A DNA stretch of 64,000 nt, taken from contig NZ_KN050846.1 in the NCBI RefSeq assembly GCF_000746845.1, positions 689,394-753,393 of the forward strand, read 5' to 3'. Of this stretch, positions 52,942 to 61,176 are shown piece by piece (the first letter of the stretch is position 1; the number at the start of each line of letters is the position of its first letter). Origin of the DNA: Altibacter lentus. GTDB lineage: Bacteria > Bacteroidota > Bacteroidia > Flavobacteriales > Flavobacteriaceae. The notes under the pieces were generated by a model that saw only the letters and a program-made list of their open reading frames with translations, was not told where the DNA came from and searched no databases. A program made the translations under genes and the position numbers.

Positions 52942-54369
52942 TTAAAATTCCGGATTTTTATAAAGGGTGATGAATACCCCGCAGTGATCGATGTTCTTTA
53001 TCACTTCCCAATGTTGCTGAAGTTCCCGTATCTCTTCGTCTGAAGTGGCATTCTCGATGTTGGAGAACAAGTAATACGGATTGACATCTAAGTTTGGAGT
53101 TGCAAAATAAAGGTCCTTCACATCTGAAGCATCTGCGGCTGCGATCTTCCTAAAGTTCATGCGAAGCTGCGAACCTATTTCAGAAACAGGGATATTCTTT
53201 TTTGAGATATACTCCAGCATGTCCTCCTCTACAGCGTCGTAGCGTACGTAGGCCAAAGAACTGTCCCAGGCTTGTGCAATGGTGGGCGGATAGATCCAAA
53301 AGTGGCCACTTACATACCCAATCACCATAGCGACCAACAAACCCTTCCGAAGGTATCCCTTTACAGGCAACTCATAGAGGAGCTTAATGAACAATACCCC
53401 TGCCAGCAAGTAACAGACCATTAAATAGCGCGGACCAATAGGGTTGCTGAACGGCACAAAACCCAAAAAGAAAACAACAAGAAAAACCGATAAGACCAAC
53501 AGCAGCGAACGTATAGAAGCAGACAGCACTGTTTTCCTTCGGAAAGAACGCCAAAGTAACAGAAACAGTGGTATCCACACCAACAGCCGTCCATTTTCCA
53601 GAATGCTCTTTATAAACACCACAGTGTTCTTTAACACACTGCGCACAGGAACCGCTTCCCTGTGACCGGAATAATGAGGGTTTGGCGTGATAATGACCCA
53701 GCCAAGGATTACGTATTGATAGATGAGGAACATCAGGAACACGAAGAGACCAATGAGATACCCTCTAAGCATCTTGCTTTGATACACCAGCAGGTCTTTT
53801 CTAACCAATATAACATGAAGCACCGTAAGAGCTATAAAAATATAGATACCGCGTAAGTTGGTGAGTAGAATGCCACTTAAGGCAAGCGCATACCAATTCC
53901 ACTTGTTTGCAAGCAAGCTATTTAAGCCTAACAAAGTAAAAAATAAAAGAAGCATGTCGTTGTTAAGGCTTGTGGTTTGCGCCAGAAAGGTGGGTTCTAT
54001 AAAAACAAGAAGCATTAACCACCAAGGTACTTCCTTTCCGAAAAAACGACATAACATGATCCACAGTTGATAGCACACCCCAAGATTCACAAGAAGTAAT
54101 AGTAGCCTTGCAGACCAGAGCGCCTTTCCGAAGATCGTCCAGAAAAGAGCGATCCCTCCGATCCACAAAGGAGGGTGCCCCGAATTTAAGTCGGTTGGAA
54201 CCACAAGTTGGGAAAAATCGTGCGTATAAAGCCAGTTAGCACGTTGCGCTTTGGTAAGAGCATCCCAAAAGAAGGGTCGATCCATAAACAACAGAAACTC
54301 CAGCAGCAATACTATGAAAATAGCTCCGAGTACCCACCACTTCTTGCCTTGAAGGTTAAAATGTTCCAT
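52942..54369 (-). CDS. GT39-type membrane glycosyltransferase
   Basis: A 475-residue protein with about 10-12 membrane helices and the early periplasmic loop containing RPFFWDALTKAQRANWLY and LNSGHPPLWIGGI, the pattern of GT-C mannosyl- or arabinosyltransferase-like enzymes (dolichyl-phosphate-mannose-protein mannosyltransferase family). A conserved Asp is in the first loop. The C-terminal soluble part (after about 375) is hard to assign. Acceptor and donor are unknown. Start: ATG 54367-54369; a GTG two codons upstream is possible. Divergent from PAP2. Confidence 0.87.
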   Translation of the reverse strand: MEHFNLQGKKWWVLGAIFIVLLLEFLLFMDRPFFWDALTKAQRANWLYTHDFSQLVVPTDLNSGHPPLWIGGIALFWTIFGKALWSARLLLLLVNLGVCYQLWIMLCRFFGKEVPWWLMLLVFIEPTFLAQTTSLNNDMLLLFFTLLGLNSLLANKWNWYALALSGILLTNLRGIYIFIALTVLHVILVRKDLLVYQSKMLRGYLIGLFVFLMFLIYQYVILGWVIITPNPHYSGHREAVPVRSVLKNTVVFIKSILENGRLLVWIPLFLLLWRSFRRKTVLSASIRSLLLVLSVFLVVFFLGFVPFSNPIGPRYLMVCYLLAGVLFIKLLYELPVKGYLRKGLLVAMVIGYVSGHFWIYPPTIAQAWDSSLAYVRYDAVEEDMLEYISKKNIPVSEIGSQLRMNFRKIAAADASDVKDLYFATPNLDVNPYYLFSNIENATSDEEIRELQQHWEVIKNIDHCGVFITLYKNPEF

Positions 54370-54454
54370 GATCACGAAGATATCATTTCCGAATCATTCC
54401 CTAAAATTCAACTAAGGAAATGTTAAACCAAAATGAAACCCAAGGTGCCTTATC

Positions 54455-54462
54455 TATATTTG
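54455..54462 (+). promoter_or_regulatory. PAP2 gene promoter -7 box (TATATTTG)
   Basis: A perfect TAnnTTTG ending only 4 bp before the ATG of the PAP2 gene, so the transcript may start at or near the start codon. No -33 TTG at normal spacing. Confidence 0.55.
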
Positions 54463-54466
54463 AGAT

Positions 54467-55303
54467 ATGAAGAAAACAACAATACTAGCCATCACTATTA
54501 TTATGGCACTCGCTACGCAGTTTCGGTCATTTGCTCAAGAAAATGGCTCTCCATATGAATTAGATTGGACAACAGATGCGATCTGGACAGGCTTAGGTCT
54601 TGCCGGGAGCGCAGGTGGGCTCCTTATAATACAGAACAAAGATGATCTTACCCTTGAGGAGTTCAATAACTTGAATATTGATGACATTAACGGGATTGAC
54701 AGATGGGCTGCCGGAAACCATTCGGAGTCTGCAAGTAAACTAAGTGACATTCCCTTTGCCTTTTCTTTTGGATCTCCGTTTTTACTTCTATTCGACGATG
54801 AAATAAACGATCATACCGGTCAGATCGCAGTATTATACATTGAAACGCTCGCCACAACCGCCACCATGTATTCGTTTACGGCTGGCCTTATTGACAGGTC
54901 ACGACCGTATGTGTATGATGATAGCGGCGATACTTCCATGTCGCGACGATTGTCTAATAATGGTCAACGCTCTTTCTACGCAGGACATGTGGCAGCTTCC
55001 GCTACGGCTACTTTTTTTGCAGCGAAGGTTTACAGCGATTTCAATCCTGATGCAGCCGGAAAAGCCTGGGTCTGGGCCGGGGCAGCTACTGTACCTGCAG
55101 TGGTGGCTTATTTAAGGATCGAGGCAGGGCAGCATTTTTTAACCGATGTTACCCTTGGATACGTATTAGGAGCGGCTACAGGAATCCTTGTTCCTGAATT
55201 ACATAAAAAGAAAAATGACAACCTTTCAGTATATCCCTCAGTAGGCAGAAATAATATGACCGGGGATGCGTATCGCGGGATGGCGCTACGACTTACATTT
55301 TAA
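54467..55303 (+). CDS. PAP2-family lipid phosphatase, exported or membrane-bound
   Basis: A 278-residue protein with a signal peptide-like N-terminus ending about residue 23 and several hydrophobic helices. The three PAP2 motifs are visible: LIDRSRPY (first, Arg-Pro), RSFYAGHVA (second, with the catalytic His) and RIEAGQHFLTDVTLG (third, Arg and His). Members dephosphorylate phosphatidic acid, undecaprenyl pyrophosphate or lipid A. The specific substrate is unknown. A terminator follows at 55326. Confidence 0.92.
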   Translation: MKKTTILAITIIMALATQFRSFAQENGSPYELDWTTDAIWTGLGLAGSAGGLLIIQNKDDLTLEEFNNLNIDDINGIDRWAAGNHSESASKLSDIPFAFSFGSPFLLLFDDEINDHTGQIAVLYIETLATTATMYSFTAGLIDRSRPYVYDDSGDTSMSRRLSNNGQRSFYAGHVAASATATFFAAKVYSDFNPDAAGKAWVWAGAATVPAVVAYLRIEAGQHFLTDVTLGYVLGAATGILVPELHKKKNDNLSVYPSVGRNNMTGDAYRGMALRLTF

Positions 55304-55325
55304 AAGTTTTAAATTTTACTGAAAT

Positions 55326-55353
55326 AAAAAAGCAGCAATAACGCTGCTTTTTC
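55326..55353. terminator. Terminator between PAP2 and ychF
   Basis: AAAAAGCAGC pairs with GCTGCTTTTT across AATAAC, with T runs on both strands. It serves the convergent PAP2 and ychF transcripts. Confidence 0.85.
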
Positions 55354-55355
55354 TG

Positions 55356-56450
55356 TTATACATTAAAGCGGAAATGCATCACATCCCCGTCTTGAACAAT
55401 ATATTCTTTACCTTCTACCCCCATCTTTCCTGCTTCCTTCACTTTCGCTTCGCTTCCAAAGGTCACATAATCACTGTATTTAATAACCTCCGCACGAATA
55501 AACCCTTTTTCGAAATCGGTATGTATCACGCCGGCTGCTTGAGGTGCCGTCGCCCCTACCGGAATGGTCCATGCACGCACTTCTTTTACACCTGCTGTAA
55601 AGTAGGTTTGAAGGTCTAATAATTTATAGGCCCCACGTATCAACTTTGCCGAACCGGGTTCCTGCAATCCCAGATCCTCCAGAAAAAGTTGTCGCTCTTC
55701 AAAAGTTTCCAGCTCTGTAATATCGGCTTCAGTACCAACAGCCAGAACGATCACTTCGGCGTTCTCATTGGCAACTGCTTCTTTGACCTGCTCCACATAG
55801 GCATTTCCATTAGCAGCCGAATTCTCATCCACATTACAGACATACATTACAGGTTTGTCGGTAATGAATTGTAACGGTTTTACAAAATCTTCACGCTCCT
55901 CGGCAGACAAGTCTATGGCACGAACAGAAATACCTGCTTCCAATCCCGTCTTTATCTTTTGAAGTGCCGCTTCTTCTTTAACGGCCTCCTTATTTCCGGT
56001 ACGGGAAGCTCTTTTTACCTTTTCCAGCTTTTTCTCGACCGTCTCCAGATCTTTCAATTGTAACTCGATATCTATGGTCTCCTTATCCCGAATGGGGTTC
56101 ACGCTACCGTCTACATGAACAATATTGTCATTGTCAAAGCATCGCAAGACATGCAAGATCGCATCGGTCTCACGAATATTTCCGAGAAACTGATTCCCTA
56201 ACCCTTCTCCTTTGCTCGCTCCTTTTACCAAACCTGCGATATCAACGATCTCGACAGTAGCCGGTATCACTCGCTCGGGTTTTACCATTTCTTCCAACTT
56301 CACCAAACGTTCATCCGGCACGTTTACAACACCTATATTGGGTTCTATGGTACAGAACGGAAAGTTTGCACTCTGTGCTTTAGCGTTCGACAAACAATTA
56401 AAAAGAGTGGATTTCCCTACGTTGGGCAATCCTACGATCCCTGCTTTCAT
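55356..56450 (-). CDS. ychF: Ribosome-binding ATPase YchF
   Basis: A 364-residue Obg-family ATPase. The P-loop is [19 protein letters not shown] (about 6-24), the switch region has [14 protein letters not shown], and the NxxE specificity site of YchF is visible (YVCNVDENS), which favours ATP over GTP. The C-terminal TGS domain starts near [14 protein letters not shown]. YchF proteins bind the ribosome and are involved in stress control. Length matches the family (363-365). It has a -7 box TATATTTG at 56471-56478. Confidence 0.97.
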   Translation of the reverse strand: MKAGIVGLPNVGKSTLFNCLSNAKAQSANFPFCTIEPNIGVVNVPDERLVKLEEMVKPERVIPATVEIVDIAGLVKGASKGEGLGNQFLGNIRETDAILHVLRCFDNDNIVHVDGSVNPIRDKETIDIELQLKDLETVEKKLEKVKRASRTGNKEAVKEEAALQKIKTGLEAGISVRAIDLSAEEREDFVKPLQFITDKPVMYVCNVDENSAANGNAYVEQVKEAVANENAEVIVLAVGTEADITELETFEERQLFLEDLGLQEPGSAKLIRGAYKLLDLQTYFTAGVKEVRAWTIPVGATAPQAAGVIHTDFEKGFIRAEVIKYSDYVTFGSEAKVKEAGKMGVEGKEYIVQDGDVMHFRFNV

Positions 56451-56470
56451 TATAATTTGTTTTGAGGGTG

Positions 56471-56478
56471 CAAATATA
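56471..56478 (-). promoter_or_regulatory. ychF promoter -7 box (TATATTTG)
   Basis: A perfect TAnnTTTG on the minus strand, 20 bp before the ychF ATG. Its upstream sequence is identical to that of parE over 16 bp. Confidence 0.6.
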
Positions 56479-56614
56479 GGGTTTCAGAAAAAGAAATCGG
56501 CAGAATTTTCATGGGAACTTTTATCCTAAAATATAGGAAAACTTTGACTTGAAATTGGCAGACTTTTAACAAGTCCTTAGCTACTTTTACTTCAATAATC
56601 TAAAAAACCGGATC

Positions 56615-57091
56615 ATGAAAAAATTAATGGGAATACTTTGTCTGCTTGCCATGGGAACTTTTACCATGCAGGCGCAAGAAAATAAGGATATACAACAAAA
56701 GACCATCGTCAAAAAGGTCACAATGACAGATAATGACAAGGTTGTCACTAAAGTAGTTGAAGAGACCAAAGCCGATATCGATGTCATCGAGGTGGAAGAG
56801 AACGGAGCGGTGAACCAAGAAGCAAAAGTGATCACCAAAAATGCCGACAAGACAGCGGTAGTTGCCGAAGCCAACGAAGAAAACACTACAAACAAGGCAA
56901 TGGTTGCCGTAAAGAAGAAAACGTTGGAGAACGACCTGGAAGCTTCAAAAAAAGCAGAATTTGAAAAAGCGGAAGCTGAAAAAGCTGCTTTAGCCGCAAA
57001 AAAGAAAGAACTCGAGGCGCAAATGCTTGAGAATAGGAAGAAACTGGAAAGCCGTCCAAAAGGAATGGCCAAGCTTAAAAAAGACAACTAA
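56615..57091 (+). CDS. Exported Lys/Glu-rich coiled-coil protein
   Basis: A 158-residue protein with a signal peptide (MKKLMGILCLLAMGTFTMQA, cleavage near 20), a charged region with KKVTMTDNDKVVTKVVEET repeated in similar form in the secreted protein at 59007, and a long Lys/Glu/Ala-rich coiled-coil (EASKKAEFEKAEAEKAALAA, about 108-145). Probably periplasmic or surface-associated; function unknown. A terminator follows at 57119. Confidence 0.8.
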   Translation: MKKLMGILCLLAMGTFTMQAQENKDIQQKTIVKKVTMTDNDKVVTKVVEETKADIDVIEVEENGAVNQEAKVITKNADKTAVVAEANEENTTNKAMVAVKKKTLENDLEASKKAEFEKAEAEKAALAAKKKELEAQMLENRKKLESRPKGMAKLKKDN

Positions 57092-57118
57092 TCGCTGTCA
57101 TTAAATACGTCACTCCAC

Positions 57119-57148
57119 AAAAAGCCCTCGATGTTTCGAGGGCTTTTT
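57119..57148. terminator. Bidirectional terminator
   Basis: AAAAGCCCTCGA pairs with TCGAGGGCTTTT across a 4-nt loop, flanked by A and T runs; it serves the exported protein gene and the convergent hydrolase. Confidence 0.88.
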
Positions 57149-57944
57149 AGTTTAATACCTCAGCAATCGCCGCCTGGTACTCTTCAAATTCCACAAGGTT
57201 ATTATGGGCTCCCTTCGGAATGGTGACGAACGATACCAGTGCTTCGGGAAATTGACTTTCAAGATCTTTTGCTGAAGCATACGGTACCACGGCATCATTG
57301 GTTCCATGAAATATCACTATAGGACACTCGATGTTTCCTGTAAACGAGTAGGTAGGAAAATTAAATTTCAGCAAGTATTTTACTGGCAGTATCGGAAATC
57401 GGCGTTGCGCTACATCGGTCATACTGTAAAAGGGGGTTTCCAAAATAAGTTGATTGGGGTTATTCTTTGCCGCCACATAAGTCGCCAAAGTAGTTCCAAG
57501 GGAACGCCCGTATACGACAATGGCTTCTTCGGGCCATTTTTTCAGTAAATGCTCATACCAGAGTTGCGCATCCTCGTAAAGGTTTTCTTCGGAAAGTTTT
57601 CCGGTACTTTTCCCAAAAGTTCGGTAATCCATGACCAAGACATCATATCCAAAAGGAAGAAAATATGTTGTTATATCGCCCCATCGGGAAAGATCGCCCG
57701 CATTTCCGTGAAAATATAGAATCACTCCTTTGGGAGAGTCTGTTTTAAAATGAAGGGCATTGAGGCGTGCCCCATCTTGAGTCTCCAAGAAAAGCTCTTC
57801 AAAAGGTTCTTTAAAAGTGTACGTGTAATCCTGCGGCAGTTGGGTGGGATGAAAAAGAAGTTTTGTTTGCATAGCATAAAGTAATGTAAGGGAAAGCAGG
57901 AGCGCCGATAGAATAACGATGAGTGCTTTTTTGAAATATCCCAT
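57147..57944 (-). CDS. Membrane-anchored alpha/beta hydrolase
   Basis: A 265-residue hydrolase with one N-terminal membrane helix (about 6-25) and an alpha/beta hydrolase domain. Oxyanion-type LYFHGNAGDLSRWG, nucleophile VVYGRSLGTTLA, acid in GTNDAVVP and His in GAHNNLVEF. It resembles the YtaP/BEM46-like group. Substrate unknown. Start: ATG 57944, which overlaps the stop region of the upstream paralogue (TAAGATG). The two genes are probably a duplication. Confidence 0.9.
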   Translation of the reverse strand: MGYFKKALIVILSALLLSLTLLYAMQTKLLFHPTQLPQDYTYTFKEPFEELFLETQDGARLNALHFKTDSPKGVILYFHGNAGDLSRWGDITTYFLPFGYDVLVMDYRTFGKSTGKLSEENLYEDAQLWYEHLLKKWPEEAIVVYGRSLGTTLATYVAAKNNPNQLILETPFYSMTDVAQRRFPILPVKYLLKFNFPTYSFTGNIECPIVIFHGTNDAVVPYASAKDLESQFPEALVSFVTIPKGAHNNLVEFEEYQAAIAEVLN

Positions 57945-57945
57945 C

Positions 57946-58806
57946 TTATTTTTTCGCTGAATGTTTAACATGAAGGCTTGTAGTGGAAAGATCTATATTA
58001 GCATCCTTTGCTGTGATGATCTCTTCCAAGATCTTATGGTATTCCTCAAAATTGTTCAGGTTCTTGTGCCCTCCACCTATTACAGGGTACAGCCGGGTTT
58101 GCTTTGGTTTGATCTGTGAGAGCTTTACACTGCTGCTAAATGGTATGAGCTTGTCTTGGGTTCCATGAATAATACGTACCGGACAGTTTACATATTTTAG
58201 CCATTTATAAGTAGGCAGCGGATAACGCATGATAATAGACAAAGGCATAAAGGGCATGTAACGACCTGTTACCTTGGAAAGACTGTAATAAGGGGCATCG
58301 AGTATCAACATTTTCGGGTTGTTCATCGAGGCAAGCTTTGTAGCAAAGCCGGACCCCAGAGATCTGCCATACAGAATTATATATTTTTCGTCCACGCGCT
58401 CTCGTATGGTGTTGTAAACATACTGTAGATCGTTTTTAATCGCTTTTTGAGAGCGTTTTCCGGTACTTTTCCCAAAACCGCGGTAATCGACCATGATAAC
58501 ATCGTACTTGTTTCGTGTGAAATCTACAGCAAATTTCCCCCACCCTTTAATACTTTTTGAATTTCCTTTTAAGTACATCACTACCCCACGCGGATTCTTG
58601 ACCCGAAAATGCAAGCCATTGATGGTCGCACCATCGCGCGTCTCCAGATTGTATTCTTCCACGATCTGGTTGTCGTAGTAGAATTTAAAATCTTTGGGTA
58701 ATTTTTCGGGCTTGAATAAGAAGTATTCCTGAAGATAATACAGGGCTATACTAATACCAATATATATGGCAAGTACCGTAATAAGAATGTTTAACCAAGC
58801 GGGCAT
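57946..58806 (-). CDS. Membrane-anchored alpha/beta hydrolase, paralogue with HG to KG change
   Basis: A 286-residue hydrolase with an N-terminal membrane helix (about 5-24). It aligns with the downstream neighbour over most of its length. The nucleophile ILYGRSLGSGFA, DYRGFGKSTG and final GGGHKNLNNFEEY are all kept. At the oxyanion-hole site it reads MYLKGNSKS where the neighbour has YFHGNAG, so His is replaced by Lys. Start: ATG 58804-58806 (MPAWLNIL) next to the helix; an upstream start 19 codons earlier is less likely. Substrate unknown. Confidence 0.88.
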   Translation of the reverse strand: MPAWLNILITVLAIYIGISIALYYLQEYFLFKPEKLPKDFKFYYDNQIVEEYNLETRDGATINGLHFRVKNPRGVVMYLKGNSKSIKGWGKFAVDFTRNKYDVIMVDYRGFGKSTGKRSQKAIKNDLQYVYNTIRERVDEKYIILYGRSLGSGFATKLASMNNPKMLILDAPYYSLSKVTGRYMPFMPLSIIMRYPLPTYKWLKYVNCPVRIIHGTQDKLIPFSSSVKLSQIKPKQTRLYPVIGGGHKNLNNFEEYHKILEEIITAKDANIDLSTTSLHVKHSAKK

Positions 58807-59006
58807 GTGTCTAAAGTACGAAAAACTGCGGATTTGATATATGAGGCACCACAGCCACTTCAAAACCTATATTTTAAGAAAAATTAAGATAATTACTGGG
58901 TGGTTCAAAAAAGTTTAGGAAAGTCTTATCATGCCGTTATCGGTATTTAACATTCGTCTACTGTACTTTTAATTAAGTATTAATCAAAACTAAAACTGAA
59001 ACTATT

Positions 59007-59546
59007 ATGAAGAAGATATTAATGGTATTCGCTTTAGCAGCGTGTACAACTGCGTTTTCGCAGGTAACTCAGAACGAGAACGAAAAAACGACCACCACGG
59101 TAACAAAAACTACCGTTAAGGACAGTAAAGGAATGGACGTTACAACGAAGGAAGTTACGACCAAACAGAGTCAGGATTTGGCACTAACCAGTTTCGATGG
59201 AAAACACAATTTCAATACTGTCATGGAGCCGGTCCAGGTGAAAACAGATGTGAATTATTCCAATGATGGTGTTTCATACCGCTTCGAGCCACATTCTACC
59301 AATGGTTTTCAATTGATGACCATGACAGAAGACGACACGAAACCTATGGAATATGCAGTAATACGTCCGTCGTCACAAAAAGGATACTATTTAATGTCTC
59401 AAAACGGAGATAACTCATTTGGTTATTTTAACCAGAACGGACATTTTGTAGTGGAAAGTTATGATCCTCAAACCGATTCCATTGTATACACCATATACAA
59501 GTTGGACCCGGCAGAAACAAAGGTCATGAAGAAAGATAAAATGTAA
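59007..59546 (+). CDS. Exported protein with Thr/Lys-rich N-terminal repeat
   Basis: A 179-residue protein with a signal peptide (MKKILMVFALAACTTAFSQ). The next 35 residues (TTTVTKTTVKDSKGMDVTTK) share a pattern with the exported protein at 56615. The rest is beta-rich (YRFEPHSTNGFQLM; SQKGYYLMSQNGDNSFGYFN; VESYDPQTDSIVYTIY). Function unknown. A long hairpin follows. Confidence 0.78.
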   Translation: MKKILMVFALAACTTAFSQVTQNENEKTTTTVTKTTVKDSKGMDVTTKEVTTKQSQDLALTSFDGKHNFNTVMEPVQVKTDVNYSNDGVSYRFEPHSTNGFQLMTMTEDDTKPMEYAVIRPSSQKGYYLMSQNGDNSFGYFNQNGHFVVESYDPQTDSIVYTIYKLDPAETKVMKKDKM

Positions 59547-59575
59547 CTTGAGGCCAAAACGCCCTCGCAACAAAA

Positions 59576-59626
59576 AGAAAATGTCATCCAGAGACTTCCT
59601 GTAAAGGAACGAGGATGACATTTTCT
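59576..59626. terminator. Long hairpin after the exported protein gene
   Basis: AGAAAATGTCATCC (59576-59589) and GGATGACATTTTCT (59613-59626) form a perfect 14-bp stem; the inner TTCC...GGAA can add further pairs. Followed by a short T-rich stretch. It lies between convergent genes. Confidence 0.7.
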
Positions 59627-59637
59627 GTATTATAACG

Positions 59638-59991
59638 CTATTCCTTATGGTGTAAGAATGCCTGTTTGCCCAACAGGACTTCTTCACTTTCTACATGATC
59701 CTCGTCCGGCACGCAACAATCCACCGGACAAACAGCCGCACATTGCGGTTCATCATGGAATCCTTTACACTCGGTACATTTATCGGGAACTATGTAATAT
59801 ATTTCATCACTTATAGGTTCTTGCGTTTCACCGGCATCCACAGCCTTTCCATTAGGAAGTACAACCTTTCCTTCCAGATCGGTTCCATCTGCATAGCGCC
59901 AGTCATCTGCTCCTTCATAGATCGCAGTATTTGGGCATTCCGGCTCACAAGCTCCGCAATTAATACATTCATCTGTTATTATAATGGCCAT
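59638..59991 (-). CDS. Two-cluster [4Fe-4S] ferredoxin
   Basis: A 117-residue ferredoxin. The first cluster motif is [12 protein letters not shown] (C-x2-C-x2-C-x3-CP), the second [18 protein letters not shown], with an insert of 8 residues between the second and third Cys. The remaining sequence is acidic. Typical length of a flavobacterial Fdx. Start: ATG 59989-59991 ([12 protein letters not shown]); a longer upstream reading overlaps the divergent gene and is rejected. Divergent from the acyl-CoA reductase, sharing a 65-bp intergenic region. Confidence 0.95.
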   Translation of the reverse strand: MAIIITDECINCGACEPECPNTAIYEGADDWRYADGTDLEGKVVLPNGKAVDAGETQEPISDEIYYIVPDKCTECKGFHDEPQCAAVCPVDCCVPDEDHVESEEVLLGKQAFLHHKE

Positions 59992-60006
59992 CGGTATTTC
60001 TTTTTC

Positions 60007-60014
60007 TAACTTTG
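60007..60014 (+). promoter_or_regulatory. Acyl-CoA reductase promoter -7 box (TAACTTTG)
   Basis: A perfect TAnnTTTG on the plus strand, 41 bp upstream of the reductase ATG and 3 bp from the divergent ferredoxin box. Confidence 0.6.
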
Positions 60015-60017
60015 CCG

Positions 60018-60048
60018 CAAATTTAAGGTCTATAAAGGGCAACTCCAA
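60018..60048 (-). promoter_or_regulatory. Ferredoxin promoter (TTG - 20 bp - TAAATTTG)
   Basis: On the minus strand, TTG (60046-60048) and TAAATTTG (60018-60025) are spaced 20 bp. The ferredoxin ATG is 26 bp downstream. It overlaps the divergent promoter region. Confidence 0.68.
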
Positions 60049-60055
60049 ACTTCGT

Positions 60056-61105
60056 ATGCAATTACAACAAAGAATTAACGCATTTAGTACACTAGGCCGG
60101 TTTCTGGACCAATTTGGTGAGGAAAATGCTGAGATGAAGCAAGATATACCATTTAATTCTGAATTTTTCTTCGGAATGCAGCAACGTTTGCAAGAAGCAC
60201 AGCACCACAACGGCTGGTTTACTCCTGAAAACCTTCGGTTTGCCTGTAAAAGTTGGTCTGAAGCACTTTCCGAATCACAGATCAAAACCTGGCTATCTGC
60301 GTATACCTTCAATAATACACCTTCCAAGACGATTGCCGTTATCATGGCCGGAAACATACCCTTAGTAGGTTTTCACGATTTCCTTTCCGTATTGATCTCG
60401 GGGCATCGCTTTCTTGGTAAACTATCCTCTAACGACAAGCAACTACTGCCTTATCTGGCATCTTATTTGGTTGCCGTAGAACCGGAGTTTGATGAAATGA
60501 TAACCTTTTCCGAAGGAAAACTGCAGGATTTTGACGCAGTGATTGCTACCGGAAGTGATAATACGGCACGGTACTTTGAATATTACTTTGGAAAGTATCC
60601 GCACATCATCCGAAAGAACCGAAATGCTGTCGCTATTCTTACAGGTGACGAAACGCAGGAGCAATTAGAACACCTGGCCAATGATATTTTCAGGTATTTC
60701 GGACTGGGATGCCGCAATGTATCTAAGATCTATGTTCCTCAAGGCTATAATTTCGACTCTTTCTTTAAGGCTATGTATTCCTGGAAAGACATTATCTATA
60801 ACACGAAATACATCAATAATTACGATTACAATAAAGCGGTTTATCTCATGAGCGGGATGGACCTTTTGGACAATGAGTTTCTTTTGCTGAAGAACGACAC
60901 AGGCTTCTCCTCACCTATCTCCGTCGTTTTTTGGGAATCGTACACAGATGTTTCGGCAGTACGCAAAACACTGAATGCACAGGATGATTATATTCAATGT
61001 ATCGTTTCTAAAGACGACATACCTTTTGGCGAGGCACAAACACCTCGTTTATGGGACTACGCCGATGGCGTGGACACCCTCACATTCCTGTTGAAATTAT
61101 CTTAA
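60056..61105 (+). CDS. LuxC-like acyl-CoA reductase
   Basis: A 349-residue protein of the LuxC/aldehyde dehydrogenase-like superfamily that reduces fatty acyl-CoA or acyl-ACP to aldehyde. The motif [20 protein letters not shown] (about 100-120) and the Cys in [15 protein letters not shown] are typical of the group. Start: ATG 60056, which avoids overlap with the divergent ferredoxin; an upstream frame of 24 codons is rejected. The downstream partners serC and serA suggest a conserved neighbourhood, but no functional link is known. Confidence 0.92.
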   Translation: MQLQQRINAFSTLGRFLDQFGEENAEMKQDIPFNSEFFFGMQQRLQEAQHHNGWFTPENLRFACKSWSEALSESQIKTWLSAYTFNNTPSKTIAVIMAGNIPLVGFHDFLSVLISGHRFLGKLSSNDKQLLPYLASYLVAVEPEFDEMITFSEGKLQDFDAVIATGSDNTARYFEYYFGKYPHIIRKNRNAVAILTGDETQEQLEHLANDIFRYFGLGCRNVSKIYVPQGYNFDSFFKAMYSWKDIIYNTKYINNYDYNKAVYLMSGMDLLDNEFLLLKNDTGFSSPISVVFWESYTDVSAVRKTLNAQDDYIQCIVSKDDIPFGEAQTPRLWDYADGVDTLTFLLKLS

Positions 61106-61176
61106 TAAATTATCAATATATTAACCCCATTTGCTGTTAGAATTTACATCTTTGTATCGCAAAACATTCACATTCA

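Noticed and set aside
56587..57087. 166-codon minus-strand ORF, Ser/Phe-rich
   Set aside because: It is the complement of the Lys/Glu/Ala-rich coiled-coil gene at 56615, and its low-complexity Ser/Phe/Ala composition is what such a complement gives.
59576..59626. Long inverted repeat read as possible insertion-sequence end or small RNA
   Set aside because: It lies just after a stop codon between convergent genes, with a T-rich flank, so a terminator is the simpler view. No transposase is nearby.
59992..60357. 122-residue upstream extension of the ferredoxin
   Set aside because: It would overlap the coding region of the divergent reductase, and the ferredoxin start at 59991 fits the family and has its own promoter.
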